A stretch of DNA of 50,254 nucleotides from Candidatus Magasanikiibacteriota bacterium (GTDB lineage: Bacteria; Patescibacteriota; Patescibacteriia; Magasanikbacterales; GWA2-37-8). Positions 19,303 to 29,512 of this stretch are shown here, piece by piece. The notes under the pieces are model-generated. The model was not told the DNA's origin. It worked only from the letters and a program-made list of their open reading frames with translations, and did no database searches. Positions within the stretch are counted from its first letter, which is position 1; every line of letters begins with the position of its first letter. A program made the position numbers and the translations under genes. The stretch is taken from contig JAHFHZ010000005.1 in assembly GCA_023246715.1 (NCBI GenBank), forward strand, positions 1 through 50,254, given 5' to 3'.

Positions 19303-19339
19303 AAAAAAATCTCTCCTGTATTTTCAAGAGAGATTTTTT
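19303..19339 (-). terminator. Intrinsic terminator downstream of HU gene
   Basis: AAAAAATCTCTC...GAGAGATTTTTT hairpin with U-run. Confidence 0.85.
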
Positions 19340-19352
19340 GTTTTTTAGAGTC

Positions 19353-19628
19353 TTATTTGAGCGCGTCTTTGAGCGCTTTACCAGCTTTGAATTTGGGAAC
19401 TTTTACGGCCGGGATCTGGATTTTTTGAGTCGGATTTTGTGGGTTGACGCCGGTGCGCGCCGCGCGCATTTTAACGCTGAAAGCGCCGAAACCGGTGAGG
19501 ACCACTTCTTCGCCTTTTTGTAATTGCATGGTGATGACCTCAACGATGGTATTGATCATGTCTTCGCCTTCGCGTTTGGAGACATTCAATTTTTCCGCTA
19601 AAACCTGGGCTAATTCTGCTTTGTTCAT
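19353..19628 (-). CDS. hup: HU family DNA-binding protein
   Basis: MNKAELAQVLAEKLNVSKREGEDMINTIVEVIT...GFGAFSVKMRAARTGVNPQNPTQKIQIPA. Confidence 0.95.
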   Translation of the reverse strand: MNKAELAQVLAEKLNVSKREGEDMINTIVEVITMQLQKGEEVVLTGFGAFSVKMRAARTGVNPQNPTQKIQIPAVKVPKFKAGKALKDALK

Positions 19629-19796
19629 AGTGTCACCCCCTTTCGAGTCGGTAGGTAGTACGACATAGGATTGATCAAGCTTAACAACAAAATTACTTGG
19701 CGGCCAGTAAAGGGAATGGAGACGGAAACTGCCTAGCGTTTAGCCAGCATAGCATTTTTTGGCTAGCTGTAGCAAAACAGTTTTCCACACCCGCGT

Positions 19797-21329
19797 TTAG
19801 CGGGCGTATTCTACGACGCGCGTTTCGCGGATTAACGACACGCGGATTTCACCGGGATATTTTAGTTCTTGTTCGATTTTGTGAGCGATGTCTTTGGCTA
19901 GTTGGTAAGCGGCGTAATCGTCGATTTCGTTGGGGCGGACAAAGACGCGTACTTCGCGACCAGCCTGAATGGCGTAGACTTTTTCGATGCCCGGGAAAGC
20001 GCCAGCAGTTTTTTCGAGGTCTTCGAGGCGGGTAATATATTGTTCGTAGGTGTCGCGCCGCGCGCCCACACGCGCGCCAGAAATAGCGTCGGCGGCTTTG
20101 GCGATAGACGAAAAGATGTTGTATGGTTTGTCGTCGTGGTGGGTGAGGGCCGCCTGGCAGACATCTTCATCCATGTTGAATTTTTTGAGGATCATGTAAC
20201 CGATCTGCGGGTGCGAGCCTTGGGTTTCCTGATCGACGGATTTGCCAATGTCGTGGAAGAAGCCGCATTTTTTGGCTTTCGCTTGGTCTACGCCGAGTTC
20301 GGCGGCGATAAGCGCGGCCAAATAACCGACTTCGGTGGAGTGGTTCATGATGTTTTGACCGTAGCTGGTGCGGTATTTGAGACGGCCAACAATATTTACC
20401 AGCTTGGGATCGATGCCCGTGATGCCCATTTTATACAATCCTTCTTCACCGGCTTTTTTGATGTCGAGTGCCAGATCTTGTTTGGCTTTTTCCACGAATT
20501 CTTCGATGCGCGCGGGCTGAATGCGGCCATCGGCGATGAGTTTTTCCAGAGCAATTTTAGCCACCTGGCGGCGGATAGGCGAGAAACCCGAAACAATGAG
20601 CGATTCCGGAGTGTCGTCGATAATAATCTCGCAGCCGGTGAGTTTTTCGATGGTTTTAATATTACGCCCTTCTTTACCAATAATCCGGCCCTTCATTTCT
20701 TCGCTCGGCAGCGTGATAATGGTGGCCGTGGTTTCGGCCGCATGGCTGCTGGCGCAGCGCTGAATGGCGTCGGTAAGGATTTGACGGCCTTTTTCTTCAA
20801 ATACTTCCAGAGATTCTTTTTCTAATTTAAGCACGCGGATCATCAGATCGTTTTTGCTGTCTTCTTCGATTTTTTGCAGCAGGATGCCTTTAGCGGCTTC
20901 GCGATCCAGGCCGGCGACTTCTTGCAGTTTCAAGGTTTGCTGCTCTTTGACCTGTTCTACTTCCTGTTTAATTTGTTTGACTCGTTCGATTTTTTCTTGC
21001 AGCTTGTTTTCTTTGTCTTGGAATTCCAGGATTTTTTGATCGAACATTACTTCGCGGCGTTCCAGGCGTTCTTGGATGGCGTGCACTTCTTGGCGCAGTT
21101 GTTTTTCTTCGCGTTTGGCTTCGTCAAGGAGTTTGACGGATTTTTCTTTGGCTTCAAGGAGCAATTCCTGTTGTTTGTTTTTGGCTTCAATCAGGATTTT
21201 TTCGGCCTTGGCTTCGATGGAGTTGGCCTCGGCCTGGGCAAGTTTTTTGCGCAGGAAGTAGCCGAGCAAGAGCCCGAGCCCACTGCCAAGCGCCACCAGC
21301 ACGGCGGCGATGATGTATTTGATGGCCAT
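19797..21329 (-). CDS. rny: Ribonuclease Y
   Basis: N-terminal TM, coiled coil, KH 'KGRIIGKEGRNIKTIEKLTG', HD 'FFHDIGKSVDQETQGSHPQIG'. Confidence 0.95.
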   Translation of the reverse strand: MAIKYIIAAVLVALGSGLGLLLGYFLRKKLAQAEANSIEAKAEKILIEAKNKQQELLLEAKEKSVKLLDEAKREEKQLRQEVHAIQERLERREVMFDQKILEFQDKENKLQEKIERVKQIKQEVEQVKEQQTLKLQEVAGLDREAAKGILLQKIEEDSKNDLMIRVLKLEKESLEVFEEKGRQILTDAIQRCASSHAAETTATIITLPSEEMKGRIIGKEGRNIKTIEKLTGCEIIIDDTPESLIVSGFSPIRRQVAKIALEKLIADGRIQPARIEEFVEKAKQDLALDIKKAGEEGLYKMGITGIDPKLVNIVGRLKYRTSYGQNIMNHSTEVGYLAALIAAELGVDQAKAKKCGFFHDIGKSVDQETQGSHPQIGYMILKKFNMDEDVCQAALTHHDDKPYNIFSSIAKAADAISGARVGARRDTYEQYITRLEDLEKTAGAFPGIEKVYAIQAGREVRVFVRPNEIDDYAAYQLAKDIAHKIEQELKYPGEIRVSLIRETRVVEYAR

Positions 21330-21627
21330 ACAAAATTAAAAACCACAATCGCGTTTAGAGCGAGTGCGGAACGTGTTCCTTAGATAGCCGGTTTGGAGAG
21401 GGTAACCCCCGGCAGGGTTAGCCAGAAATCAGTAACAGAAGACAACGGCGGTTAGGCCGTTTTATAGCACGTACGTTTGGGTAGGAGTGACGAAGACATT
21501 TTGAAGACGATTGAGGTGCATAACTTCTTTGGGAACGGGCCATTCTGGGCTAGGTCGGAATTGGGAATAAGGATGTTCCGCGATTCGCTACACGATTTTA
21601 ATTAAAGTACGCGTAAGCGTTGAGTAT

Positions 21628-21656
21628 AGTCTAGCATTCATCGAAAGTGGTGTCAA
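21628..21656 (-). promoter_or_regulatory. rny promoter TTGACA-N17-TAGACT
   Basis: -35 at 21651-21656, -10 at 21628-21633 (minus strand). Confidence 0.7.
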
Positions 21657-21723
21657 TTTAGCGGTTTTTCAACGCTTTATCAGAATCTTGTTGATAACAG
21701 TGCTCTGATAAGGGGTTGAAGCG

Positions 21724-21765
21724 GGCGGCGGGCTCTACCGAACCGAAGTCCGGGAGCCCGCCGCC
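21724..21765 (-). terminator. Very stable GC hairpin GGCGGCGGGCTC...GAGCCCGCCGCC
   Basis: 12-bp perfect stem downstream of the Cys-rich gene. Confidence 0.6.
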
Positions 21766-21819
21766 GCAGGGGAGTTGAGAAGAGAGGGGGGGTGCTCGGC
21801 GCCCTGGCCCGCGCCCGGG

Positions 21820-23076
21820 TTAGAAGCCGTAGTGCTTCTCGCCTGCGCCGGCCGCGGCGCCGCAGACCGAGTGGGTCTCGTTGTTGGAACGGTGACCCTC
21901 GCACGCCCGGTCGGCGTATGTGGCGCAGTTCGTGCCCTCTACGGTCGTCCAGATGTAGTCTGACCCGACCGGGCATGCATAGAACAGCGACGCCATGGCC
22001 TCGATGCACGAGACCATCGACCCGTCGGCCTTGGAGCAGCGGATGCCGCCGGGAGCATCCAACCGAGCGGACTTGACCGCCGGGGTGGGGGCGTCAATGC
22101 AGGCAAGGGGCGACGGTGGGGCGAAGTCGGTGCCGATCGCCGCGCTCGGCAGGGGGACGGCGTGCAGGCTGAGGCAGTTTTTTGGTGTCGTGACCTCCTC
22201 GCCTTTCTTGCAGGCGCTCTTGCAGGGCTCGGGCGGTTTTTCGACGCAGCTGTTATTCACGCTGCATACGAAGCCGTCCAGACACTGTGTCGAGTTGGCG
22301 CACTTCCCGCCCTTGCTAGACTTGCAAATCATGCCGAAGCAGGTTGAGGGTTTGGCGCAGTCGGCCGTGCTCATGCACGCGCCGCCGACGGCCTGTTTGC
22401 AGGCGTTGACCTCCCCGATGTCACAGATGAGGCCGTTTGCGCAGTCCTTGTCGGACGCGCAGATGCTGTTCTGTGGCGCGCGGCAGACCCGCGCCCCCGC
22501 CGTGCCCTCGCATTTGGGCTTGCTGGCGGGGCAGTCGCGGTCCTGGGTGCACTCTTCGTTCGGGTGCGTGTTGCGGGTGCACGCGCCCTTAATGCCGCTC
22601 ATCTTACTTGGCGTGCCGGCGTTCTGCAGCGTGGTGCAGACATCGATGTCGAGGCAATCGCTGTCCACGTAGCAGGGCCCCCCGGTGATGGAGTGCCAGA
22701 GGCCGTTTTGGCATGTCACGTTCTTGTGGGCGGGGGATTCGGCCGTCGTGCACGCCACGCCCTGCACGGGCTGGCAGTACGAACGGTTGTCGTCTGCGTA
22801 GCAGCCGGCCTCGCAGTTCTCGGCCCGGTTTGGCGGGGCGCAGCGGCTCAGGGTGTTGAGGCACTCCAGCCTCCCGTTCCACCGATCTGTCGGGCACTCT
22901 CCGCAGCCGACCTGCGGCAGGGTGGTGGCCGCCACGGTGGCGGTGGCCGCGATGCCAGCGGCGCCGGGGGTGATGCCGGTGGGCGCGAGCGCCAGGAGCG
23001 CCGCGCCGATCAGGCCGATGATGCCCCGGCGCCCGGTGTGGGCGAGCGGCGGGGTCGTAGACAGTCGTTTCTTCAT
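21820..23076 (-). CDS. Secreted Cys-rich protein with five Dickkopf-like C..x.DC......C repeats (GC-rich cassette)
   Basis: Signal/TM-like N-terminus; CYVDSDCLDIDVC, CTQDRDCPASKPKC, CASDKDCANGLIC, CMSTADCAKPSTC, CANSTQCLDGFVC. Confidence 0.75.
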   Translation of the reverse strand: MKKRLSTTPPLAHTGRRGIIGLIGAALLALAPTGITPGAAGIAATATVAATTLPQVGCGECPTDRWNGRLECLNTLSRCAPPNRAENCEAGCYADDNRSYCQPVQGVACTTAESPAHKNVTCQNGLWHSITGGPCYVDSDCLDIDVCTTLQNAGTPSKMSGIKGACTRNTHPNEECTQDRDCPASKPKCEGTAGARVCRAPQNSICASDKDCANGLICDIGEVNACKQAVGGACMSTADCAKPSTCFGMICKSSKGGKCANSTQCLDGFVCSVNNSCVEKPPEPCKSACKKGEEVTTPKNCLSLHAVPLPSAAIGTDFAPPSPLACIDAPTPAVKSARLDAPGGIRCSKADGSMVSCIEAMASLFYACPVGSDYIWTTVEGTNCATYADRACEGHRSNNETHSVCGAAAGAGEKHYGF

Positions 23077-23088
23077 GGTCGTTCTCTC

Positions 23089-23622
23089 CTATTTGGGGTG
23101 GTTGGTCCGCCAGGTCTTGAAGCCCTCCGGGGGCATGTTCGGTTCCGCGCAGATGTCGCTCAGGCGGCTGGCCTTCTCCTGGCCCTGATTGACCTTCTTG
23201 ACGAGCCCGGGGCAGCTCTCCTGGATGAGCACGAATGCGTCCTTGCACCGCGGGTGCATACCGTTTAGCTCGGGGTCCGTGTTCTGTACACTCATGACCC
23301 AGTCGGTGCAGTGCTCAACTAGCTGGGCGAACCACTCATCGGTCTGGCCCTCCTGCTCGAGATCGTATTTGAACCAGTCGAGCTCGGGGACGGCTCTCAG
23401 GTTTCCGCCCTGGAGTATCCATCCGATCCTGGTCGGCGATGGCTCGCCACGGGCATTTTTGTTTTTCACGTACTCGTCGACCGCCCCCGTCTGGTTGGTG
23501 TCCGACGACGGGTGGGGGTCTGGCACGGTGGTGGCGGTTGGCGGGCAGCCCAGCAGACTGAGCAGGATCAGACTGGCCGCCAGGGGGCGGCGGCGCAAGG
23601 GACGGGTCGTGGTCGTGTTCAT
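23089..23622 (-). CDS. Putative lipoprotein (GC-rich cassette)
   Basis: Start MNTTTTRPLRRRPLAASLILLSLLGC with lipobox LSLLGC; RBS gaggagg; 12 bp upstream of the Cys-rich gene. Confidence 0.7.
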   Translation of the reverse strand: MNTTTTRPLRRRPLAASLILLSLLGCPPTATTVPDPHPSSDTNQTGAVDEYVKNKNARGEPSPTRIGWILQGGNLRAVPELDWFKYDLEQEGQTDEWFAQLVEHCTDWVMSVQNTDPELNGMHPRCKDAFVLIQESCPGLVKKVNQGQEKASRLSDICAEPNMPPEGFKTWRTNHPK

Positions 23623-23801
23623 GGACGTCCTCCTCTTCGAGTTTGCCGTGCCGGTTGGTGGTCCCGGCATCGGAGCAAGGCGTTTGGCGCCGCATTACTC
23701 TGATGCCGGGATTTGGCTTATTTTTGCTAAAATTTTGGTTTCTCTTCTCAACTTGTCAAAGAGCATTCCGATGGCCACTCTCGGCTCTCGAAATACAAGG
23801 A

Positions 23802-23830
23802 ACGCTAGCACTTTTTGGCTAAGCTGTCAA
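23802..23830 (-). promoter_or_regulatory. Promoter TTGACA-N17-TAGCGT of the lipoprotein/Cys-rich cassette
   Basis: -35 at 23825-23830, -10 at 23802-23807 (minus strand). Confidence 0.65.
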
Positions 23831-23943
23831 GGGGGGTGAGGGGTACTGTACATCCTGGCGACCTGCATTTATAACGTTGACGCGCCGTTGGTAGTAGGAT
23901 ATAGTGATGTGAAGTTTAACCCACAATTTAACTAAGTTTTCCA

Positions 23944-25962
23944 ATGAACGTCTCTGAACTGGCCCGCCAATTACGCATTCATCCACAGAAGCTGCTGCAA
24001 GTACTGCCCGAGTTTGGTTTTGATATTGGCGCGCGCGCCGTAAAAATAGATGATCGTGTGGCCACGCAGATTCAGCGCGAATGGCGGCGGATTAAATTTG
24101 TGTTGGAAGATCGCGAACGCAAGGAAAAAGAAAAACAGAAAGAACTAGAAAAAGAACAACGGCGCGAAAGCGGCGCGACCGTTTCGATTCCGGGCGTGGT
24201 GAGCGTGCGCGACTTTGCCGATAAATTACAAATGCCCGTGAATAAAGTGATTATTGAACTGATGAAAAACGGCGTATTGGCCACGCAGAACGAAAATATT
24301 GATCATGATACGGCGGTGTTGTTGGCCGAAGAAATGGGGTTTAAAGTTTTAGCCGAAGACAAAACGAACGAAGTTGCCGAAGAAGTAAATGCCCACGTAG
24401 AACATTTGGCAGCAGCGCTCGGAGCCGAAGCAACCACTCCCCGCGCGCCCGTAATTGTGGTCATGGGTCATGTTGACCACGGTAAAACTACTTTGTTGGA
24501 TTCAGTGCGCAGCGCCAACGTGGCGGCCAAAGAAGCCGGTGGTATCACCCAACATATTGGGGCCTACCAAGTAGAATGGACCGACCCTAAAACTAAAGTG
24601 GTGCGGCCAATTACGTTTATCGATACCCCGGGCCACGAAGCGTTTACGGTAATGCGCAGCCGTGGCGCCAAAGTGGCCGACATCGCTATTTTGGTGGTGG
24701 CCGCCGACGACGGCATTAAGCCCCAGACGGTGGAAGCGATTAACATTATTAAAGCGGCCAAGCTGCCCTTTGTGGTGGCGATTAATAAAATAGATAAACC
24801 TGGTGCCGACCCTGAACGCGTGCGTAGTTCGCTTTCGCAATATAATATTATTTCCGAAGCGTGGGGCGGTGACACGGTGATGGTGGAAATTTCGGCCAAA
24901 CAAAATTTACATATTGACGTGCTGCTGGATTCGCTTTTGTTGGTGGCCGACGTGCAGCAAGATTCGATCAAGGCTAATCCTAAGCGCGCCGCGGCGGGCA
25001 CGGTGATTGAAGCGCGTGTAGATAAGAACGAAGGCGCGGTGGTGACAATTTTGGTGCAAACTGGCACGCTCCGGCTGAATGATCCGTTGGTGGTGAACGG
25101 CGAACTGTATGGCAGGGCGCGCGCCCTGCGTAATTACCGGGGTGAACAATTAACCGAAGCCGGCCCCAGTACTCCCGTGCGTATTTTGGGTTTTAAGATT
25201 GCCCCGAAAGTCGGCGATATTTTGGATGTTGGCCAGGCGGGTAACGCCACGCCGGTGAATTTGAAAAACAAACGTTCACAACAGACCGGCGCTGAACAGC
25301 AATTGGTTGCCCCAGCAGGTGAATCCGAAGAAGACGCCAAGAAAATTTTGAACGTGATTATTAAAGCCGACACGCTTGGGTCGCTGGAAGCGGTGATCGG
25401 GTCGCTGGAAAAAATTAAAAATGATCTGGCGGCGGTGAAGGTAGTGGGCAAGGGGCTCGGCAACATTATGGCCGACGATGTGACGCTGGCTCACACAACC
25501 GGCGCGATTATTTTTGGTTTTAGCGTTACCACTACGCCGATTGCCCAAGACATGTTGCAAAGTACAGGCGCCGTCTTTCGCCCGCATAAAATTATTTACG
25601 ACTTACTCGATGAAGTGAAAGATGATTTGGAAAAAATGCTCAATCCAGAGCTGATCACCACCGAGCTGGGCACGCTAAAAATCCTTGCTGTTTTCCGCAC
25701 CGAGAAAAATTTTATGGTGGTCGGCGGCCGGGTGGAATCGGGCAAGTTACAAAAAGAGTGCAAAGTTCGGGTGCGCCGAGGCGGTGAAATTATTGGCCTG
25801 GGCAAGCTGCCGCAACTGCAAAGCGGCAAACAAAGCATGAATGAAATTCCGTCGGGCAGCGAATGCGGTGTGCAATTTGACGGTAAATTAAAACTAGAAG
25901 TGAATGACGTGCTGGAGGCATACAAAGAAGAAAAGAAAGTGCGTAAATTAGTTTTGGCATAA
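23944..25962 (+). CDS. infB: Translation initiation factor IF-2
   Basis: [29 protein letters not shown]-domain motifs; domain II-IV. Confidence 0.97.
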   Translation: MNVSELARQLRIHPQKLLQVLPEFGFDIGARAVKIDDRVATQIQREWRRIKFVLEDRERKEKEKQKELEKEQRRESGATVSIPGVVSVRDFADKLQMPVNKVIIELMKNGVLATQNENIDHDTAVLLAEEMGFKVLAEDKTNEVAEEVNAHVEHLAAALGAEATTPRAPVIVVMGHVDHGKTTLLDSVRSANVAAKEAGGITQHIGAYQVEWTDPKTKVVRPITFIDTPGHEAFTVMRSRGAKVADIAILVVAADDGIKPQTVEAINIIKAAKLPFVVAINKIDKPGADPERVRSSLSQYNIISEAWGGDTVMVEISAKQNLHIDVLLDSLLLVADVQQDSIKANPKRAAAGTVIEARVDKNEGAVVTILVQTGTLRLNDPLVVNGELYGRARALRNYRGEQLTEAGPSTPVRILGFKIAPKVGDILDVGQAGNATPVNLKNKRSQQTGAEQQLVAPAGESEEDAKKILNVIIKADTLGSLEAVIGSLEKIKNDLAAVKVVGKGLGNIMADDVTLAHTTGAIIFGFSVTTTPIAQDMLQSTGAVFRPHKIIYDLLDEVKDDLEKMLNPELITTELGTLKILAVFRTEKNFMVVGGRVESGKLQKECKVRVRRGGEIIGLGKLPQLQSGKQSMNEIPSGSECGVQFDGKLKLEVNDVLEAYKEEKKVRKLVLA

Positions 25963-25971
25963 TTTTTATCT

Positions 25972-26295
25972 ATGATGGAACATATTTTTACCGACGCTAA
26001 TTTTGATCAAGAGGTTTTACAATCCGACAAGCCGGTGTTTGTTGATTTTTGGGCGCCGTGGTGCGGCCCCTGCCAGCAGATGGGGCCGATCGTGGCAACG
26101 CTGGCCCAGGAATACGAGGGCAAAAATATCAAAATTGGAAAATGTAACGTGGACGATAATCCTAACACCGCCGGACAGTACGGTGTGTTGAGCATACCTA
26201 CGTTTATGGTCTTCAAGGGGGGCCAGCAGGTTGGCCAAGCTGTTGGTGGAATGCAGAAAGAAAAATTGCAAGCCCTTATCGATGCACATCTTTAA
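25972..26295 (+). CDS. trxA: Thioredoxin
   Basis: FWAPWCGPCQQMGP active site, SIPTFMVFKGG. Confidence 0.95.
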   Translation: MMEHIFTDANFDQEVLQSDKPVFVDFWAPWCGPCQQMGPIVATLAQEYEGKNIKIGKCNVDDNPNTAGQYGVLSIPTFMVFKGGQQVGQAVGGMQKEKLQALIDAHL

Positions 26296-26308
26296 AAAAA
26301 ATTAATCG

Positions 26309-27283
26309 TTGCCGCGTATGACTAAGCCGCTTAAAATTTTTTTGTCGGTGCTTTTGATGGCCGTGCTGGGTGTTGTTGGATATTTTGCCTGGCAAGCCCG
26401 CTACCAGCTCTTGGCTGGTAATTATGGCGTGGCCAATTCTTCGGGTTCGACCGGCGAAATGGCTGGCGCCTCGGGAATGGCCTATGGTCGCGCAACTGGC
26501 TTGGTCGCGAAAGATATGGCTCTTGGTTACGCCAGAAGCGAAGAACCACGGAGCGCGCCGCAACCAACGCCGCCGGGTGGTGGTGGCGCCGACGAGTCGG
26601 TTGAGCGACTGGTTATTCAAACGGCCCAGGTTTCGATTTTAGTGAAAGATGTGCGCGCGGCGGCCAAAGCCGTGGCGGATTTTGCTATCGCGGCGGGTGG
26701 TTTTGTGGTGGAAAGTAATTTGTATAAAAATGATATTGCTCCCAGGGGAACCGTAGTGGTGCGCGTTCCGGCCGCTAAATTCACTTCTGGGCTTTTGGAG
26801 ATGAAAGCGCTTGGCGAAGTGCAAAGTGAAAATACGAATGGCACCGATGTTACCGAAGAGTATGTTGATTTGAATGCCCGTTTGCGGAATTTGCAGGCAA
26901 CCGAAAAGCAATTTTTGGCGATTTTAACCAAAGCAGAAAAAATTACGGATATCTTGGCGGTACAGCAAGAGTTAAGCCGGGTCCGCGGCGAGATTGAATC
27001 GTTCCAAGGGCGAATTAAATATTTAAAGCAAAGCGCTGATTTGTCTAGTATTACGGTCAATCTTACGACCGATCCGACTTTTCAACCGGTGGTGGAGCCG
27101 GAGCGCCCGGTTTGGAAGCCGTTGGCGACTTTGAAAGACGCGGCCCGCAGCCTGGTGGAAGCTGGAAAAATAATCGGAACGCTTTTGATCTGGGTGGTGG
27201 TGTTTATCCCGGTATGGCTGGTGGTGGCACTTGTCTTGTGGCTCGTGTACCGGTTCTTGTTTAAGCGCCGCGCTACGCCGTAA
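26309..27283 (+). CDS. DUF4349-domain membrane protein
   Basis: 'VQTAQVSILVKDVRAAAKAVADFAIAAGGFVVES...VRVPAAKFTSGL...LNARLRNLQATEKQFLAIL' and C-terminal TM. Confidence 0.8.
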   Translation: MPRMTKPLKIFLSVLLMAVLGVVGYFAWQARYQLLAGNYGVANSSGSTGEMAGASGMAYGRATGLVAKDMALGYARSEEPRSAPQPTPPGGGGADESVERLVIQTAQVSILVKDVRAAAKAVADFAIAAGGFVVESNLYKNDIAPRGTVVVRVPAAKFTSGLLEMKALGEVQSENTNGTDVTEEYVDLNARLRNLQATEKQFLAILTKAEKITDILAVQQELSRVRGEIESFQGRIKYLKQSADLSSITVNLTTDPTFQPVVEPERPVWKPLATLKDAARSLVEAGKIIGTLLIWVVVFIPVWLVVALVLWLVYRFLFKRRATP

Positions 27284-27316
27284 TTGATTATATTTAACCT
27301 TTTCTTTAGTTGATGT

Positions 27317-28552
27317 ATGTCCACCGCGTTTGAAAATGCCCGGCAACAGTTGGCCGCTGCCGCTCGTGTATTGAAACTTGATTCGCAATTGCATTCACAG
27401 TTGGAATATCCCGATCGGGTGATTAAAGTGGCGATCCCGCTTCGTCGTGATGATGGGCGGATTGAAGTATTTGAAGGCTTTCGCAGTCAATATAACAATG
27501 CTCGTGGCCCATACAAGGGTGGTATTCGGTATCATCCGGCGGTGAACGAAGATGAAGTTAAAGCGTTGTCGTTTTGGATGGCGATGAAATGCGCGGTAGT
27601 AGGGCTGCCACTTGGCGGTGGCAAGGGCGGTATTATTGTTGATCCGAAAAAATTATCCGTTGCGGAATTGGAACGTTTGTCGCGCGGGTATATTCGTTCG
27701 TTATATAAATATTTGGGGCCTGACCAGGATATTCCGGCGCCGGATGTGTATACGACGCCACAGGTCATGGCCTGGATGCTCGATGAATACGAAACCATAA
27801 CCGGGCATCATGCGCCGGGGATGATTACCGGTAAGCCGTTGTCCCTCGGCGGTTCGGCGGGGCGCAGTTTTTCTACCGCCCAAGGGGGTGTTTATGTATT
27901 AACGGAAGCGGCCAAAAAATTGGGATTTGAACCGGCCAAAACCACGGTCGCCATTCAGGGTTTCGGTAACGCAGGAGCGCATATGGCCAAATTGCTGGCT
28001 CACTTAGGGTACATCATCGTGGCCCTCAGCGATTCGCAGGGTGGTATTTATATTCCGGCTGGTATTGATCCGTTGGAAGCGGAACGTTTGAAAAATAGCG
28101 AACAAGGGTTGGCTGGATATGCCGGATCTAAAAAAATTACTAACGAAGAATTACTGGCTTTACCGGTTGATATTTTGGTTCCGGCCGCGTTGGAAAATCA
28201 AATTACGGCGGCAAACGCAGACGCTGTTAAAGCTAAATTAATCGTGGAGTTGGCTAACGGCCCCACCACGCCCGAGGCGGACGCGGTGTTGTTTAAAAAG
28301 GGGATTGTGGTCGCTCCGGATATTTTGGCTAACGCCGGAGGCGTCACGGTATCGTATTTCGAGCAGGCGCAGAATGCCAGCAATTATTATTGGAGCGAAG
28401 CGGAAGTATTGGAGAAATTAAAAAAGATCATGGTGGAAGCGTTTGATTCGGTCTGGGAGAAAAAAGAAAAATACGCGGTTGATCTGCGGACAGCCGCGTT
28501 TGTTTTGGCGGTGGAGCGTGTGGCCGAGGCGATGAAAGCGCGAGGGAATTAA
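27317..28552 (+). CDS. gdhA: Glu/Leu/Phe/Val dehydrogenase
   Basis: YKGGIRYHPAVNEDEVKALSFWMAMKCAVVGLPLGGGKGGI; Rossmann IQGFGNAGAH. Confidence 0.93.
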   Translation: MSTAFENARQQLAAAARVLKLDSQLHSQLEYPDRVIKVAIPLRRDDGRIEVFEGFRSQYNNARGPYKGGIRYHPAVNEDEVKALSFWMAMKCAVVGLPLGGGKGGIIVDPKKLSVAELERLSRGYIRSLYKYLGPDQDIPAPDVYTTPQVMAWMLDEYETITGHHAPGMITGKPLSLGGSAGRSFSTAQGGVYVLTEAAKKLGFEPAKTTVAIQGFGNAGAHMAKLLAHLGYIIVALSDSQGGIYIPAGIDPLEAERLKNSEQGLAGYAGSKKITNEELLALPVDILVPAALENQITAANADAVKAKLIVELANGPTTPEADAVLFKKGIVVAPDILANAGGVTVSYFEQAQNASNYYWSEAEVLEKLKKIMVEAFDSVWEKKEKYAVDLRTAAFVLAVERVAEAMKARGN

Positions 28553-28558
28553 AATATT

Positions 28559-29422
28559 ATGCCCGAACTTCCCGAAGTCGAAACCATTCGCCAAGACTTG
28601 CGTAAAAAAATAATCGGCAAAAAAATTAAGGCCGTGGAAATTATTTCTTCGACCGTGGCCCGCGGGTGCGGGCCGGCCACGGCTAGTTTTTTAAGGGGAA
28701 AATGTATTCAAGAGGTTGACCGTATCGGCAAGCTCTTGATTTTTTTATTCGCCAAAAATAATCATAGCTTGACACTGCACCTCAAAATGACCGGCCAGTT
28801 GATTTATGTTTTTAAGCAGACAATTATTGGCGGGGGACACAGCTTTGCAACTTTGAACGCCAAACTACCCGACCGACACACGCGAGTTATTTTTACCTTC
28901 CACGATGGCTCAAAATTATTTTTTAACGACCTTCGAAAATTTGGCTACATCAAACTCGTTGATCCAGCCGAAAAAGCCAAAATTATTGCTGGCTTTGGCA
29001 TTGAGCCGCTTACCCCAGTGTTTACTTTAAAAGCTTTTGCTCAAGTTTTTAAAAATAAAAAGACGAATTTAAAAGCCTTGTTATTAAATCAGAAATTAAT
29101 TGCCGGCGTTGGTAATATTTACGCCGATGAAATTTGCCATGCTGCCCGAATATTGCCATTCCGCCGGGCGGATTCTTTAAAGACCGCCGAAGTTAAGCGG
29201 CTGTTTCTGGCCACGCAGGCTATTCTTAAAAAAGCGATTACATATCGCGGCACTACCTTTAATAATTATGTTGATAGCGAAGGGAATGTCGGTAATTTTT
29301 CCAAACACCTTAAAGTATACGGCGCACAGAATGCCCGTTGCAAAACTTGTCGCAGCGGCCGGATTCAAAAGACTGTCGTTGCCGGGCGAGGAACGCATTT
29401 TTGCGTCGAGTGCCAAAGATGA
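28559..29422 (+). CDS. mutM: Formamidopyrimidine-DNA glycosylase
   Basis: MPELPEVETIRQDL; C-terminal zinc finger CKTC...CVEC. Confidence 0.95.
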   Translation: MPELPEVETIRQDLRKKIIGKKIKAVEIISSTVARGCGPATASFLRGKCIQEVDRIGKLLIFLFAKNNHSLTLHLKMTGQLIYVFKQTIIGGGHSFATLNAKLPDRHTRVIFTFHDGSKLFFNDLRKFGYIKLVDPAEKAKIIAGFGIEPLTPVFTLKAFAQVFKNKKTNLKALLLNQKLIAGVGNIYADEICHAARILPFRRADSLKTAEVKRLFLATQAILKKAITYRGTTFNNYVDSEGNVGNFSKHLKVYGAQNARCKTCRSGRIQKTVVAGRGTHFCVECQR

Positions 29423-29458
29423 TTTTTTTAAAATTAGCCAAAAAGCACCCTGCTCCCC

Positions 29459-29487
29459 TTGACAGCCGGGTGTTTTTGTGCTAGAGC
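29459..29487 (+). promoter_or_regulatory. Promoter TTGACA-N17-TAGAGC
   Basis: -35 at 29459-29464, -10 at 29482-29487. Confidence 0.65.
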
Positions 29488-29512
29488 ATGTACAAGTCAA
29501 TCAGGAGGTCCC

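Noticed and set aside
19902-20825. 307-aa + strand ORF opposite rny
   Set aside because: Phe/Asp/Gly-biased antisense translation of rny; RNase Y on the minus strand is unambiguous
21995-23268. Long + strand ORFs (225 and 234 aa) and alternate minus-frame ORF at 22604-23248
   Set aside because: High GC content makes all frames open; the frame with signal peptide, lipobox/Cys repeats and RBS was preferred
21724-23830. Assembly contamination by a high-GC organism
   Set aside because: Not excluded, but similar GC-rich units with the same promoter style occur at separate sites in the same contiguous gene order, which argues against a single chimeric join; needs read coverage
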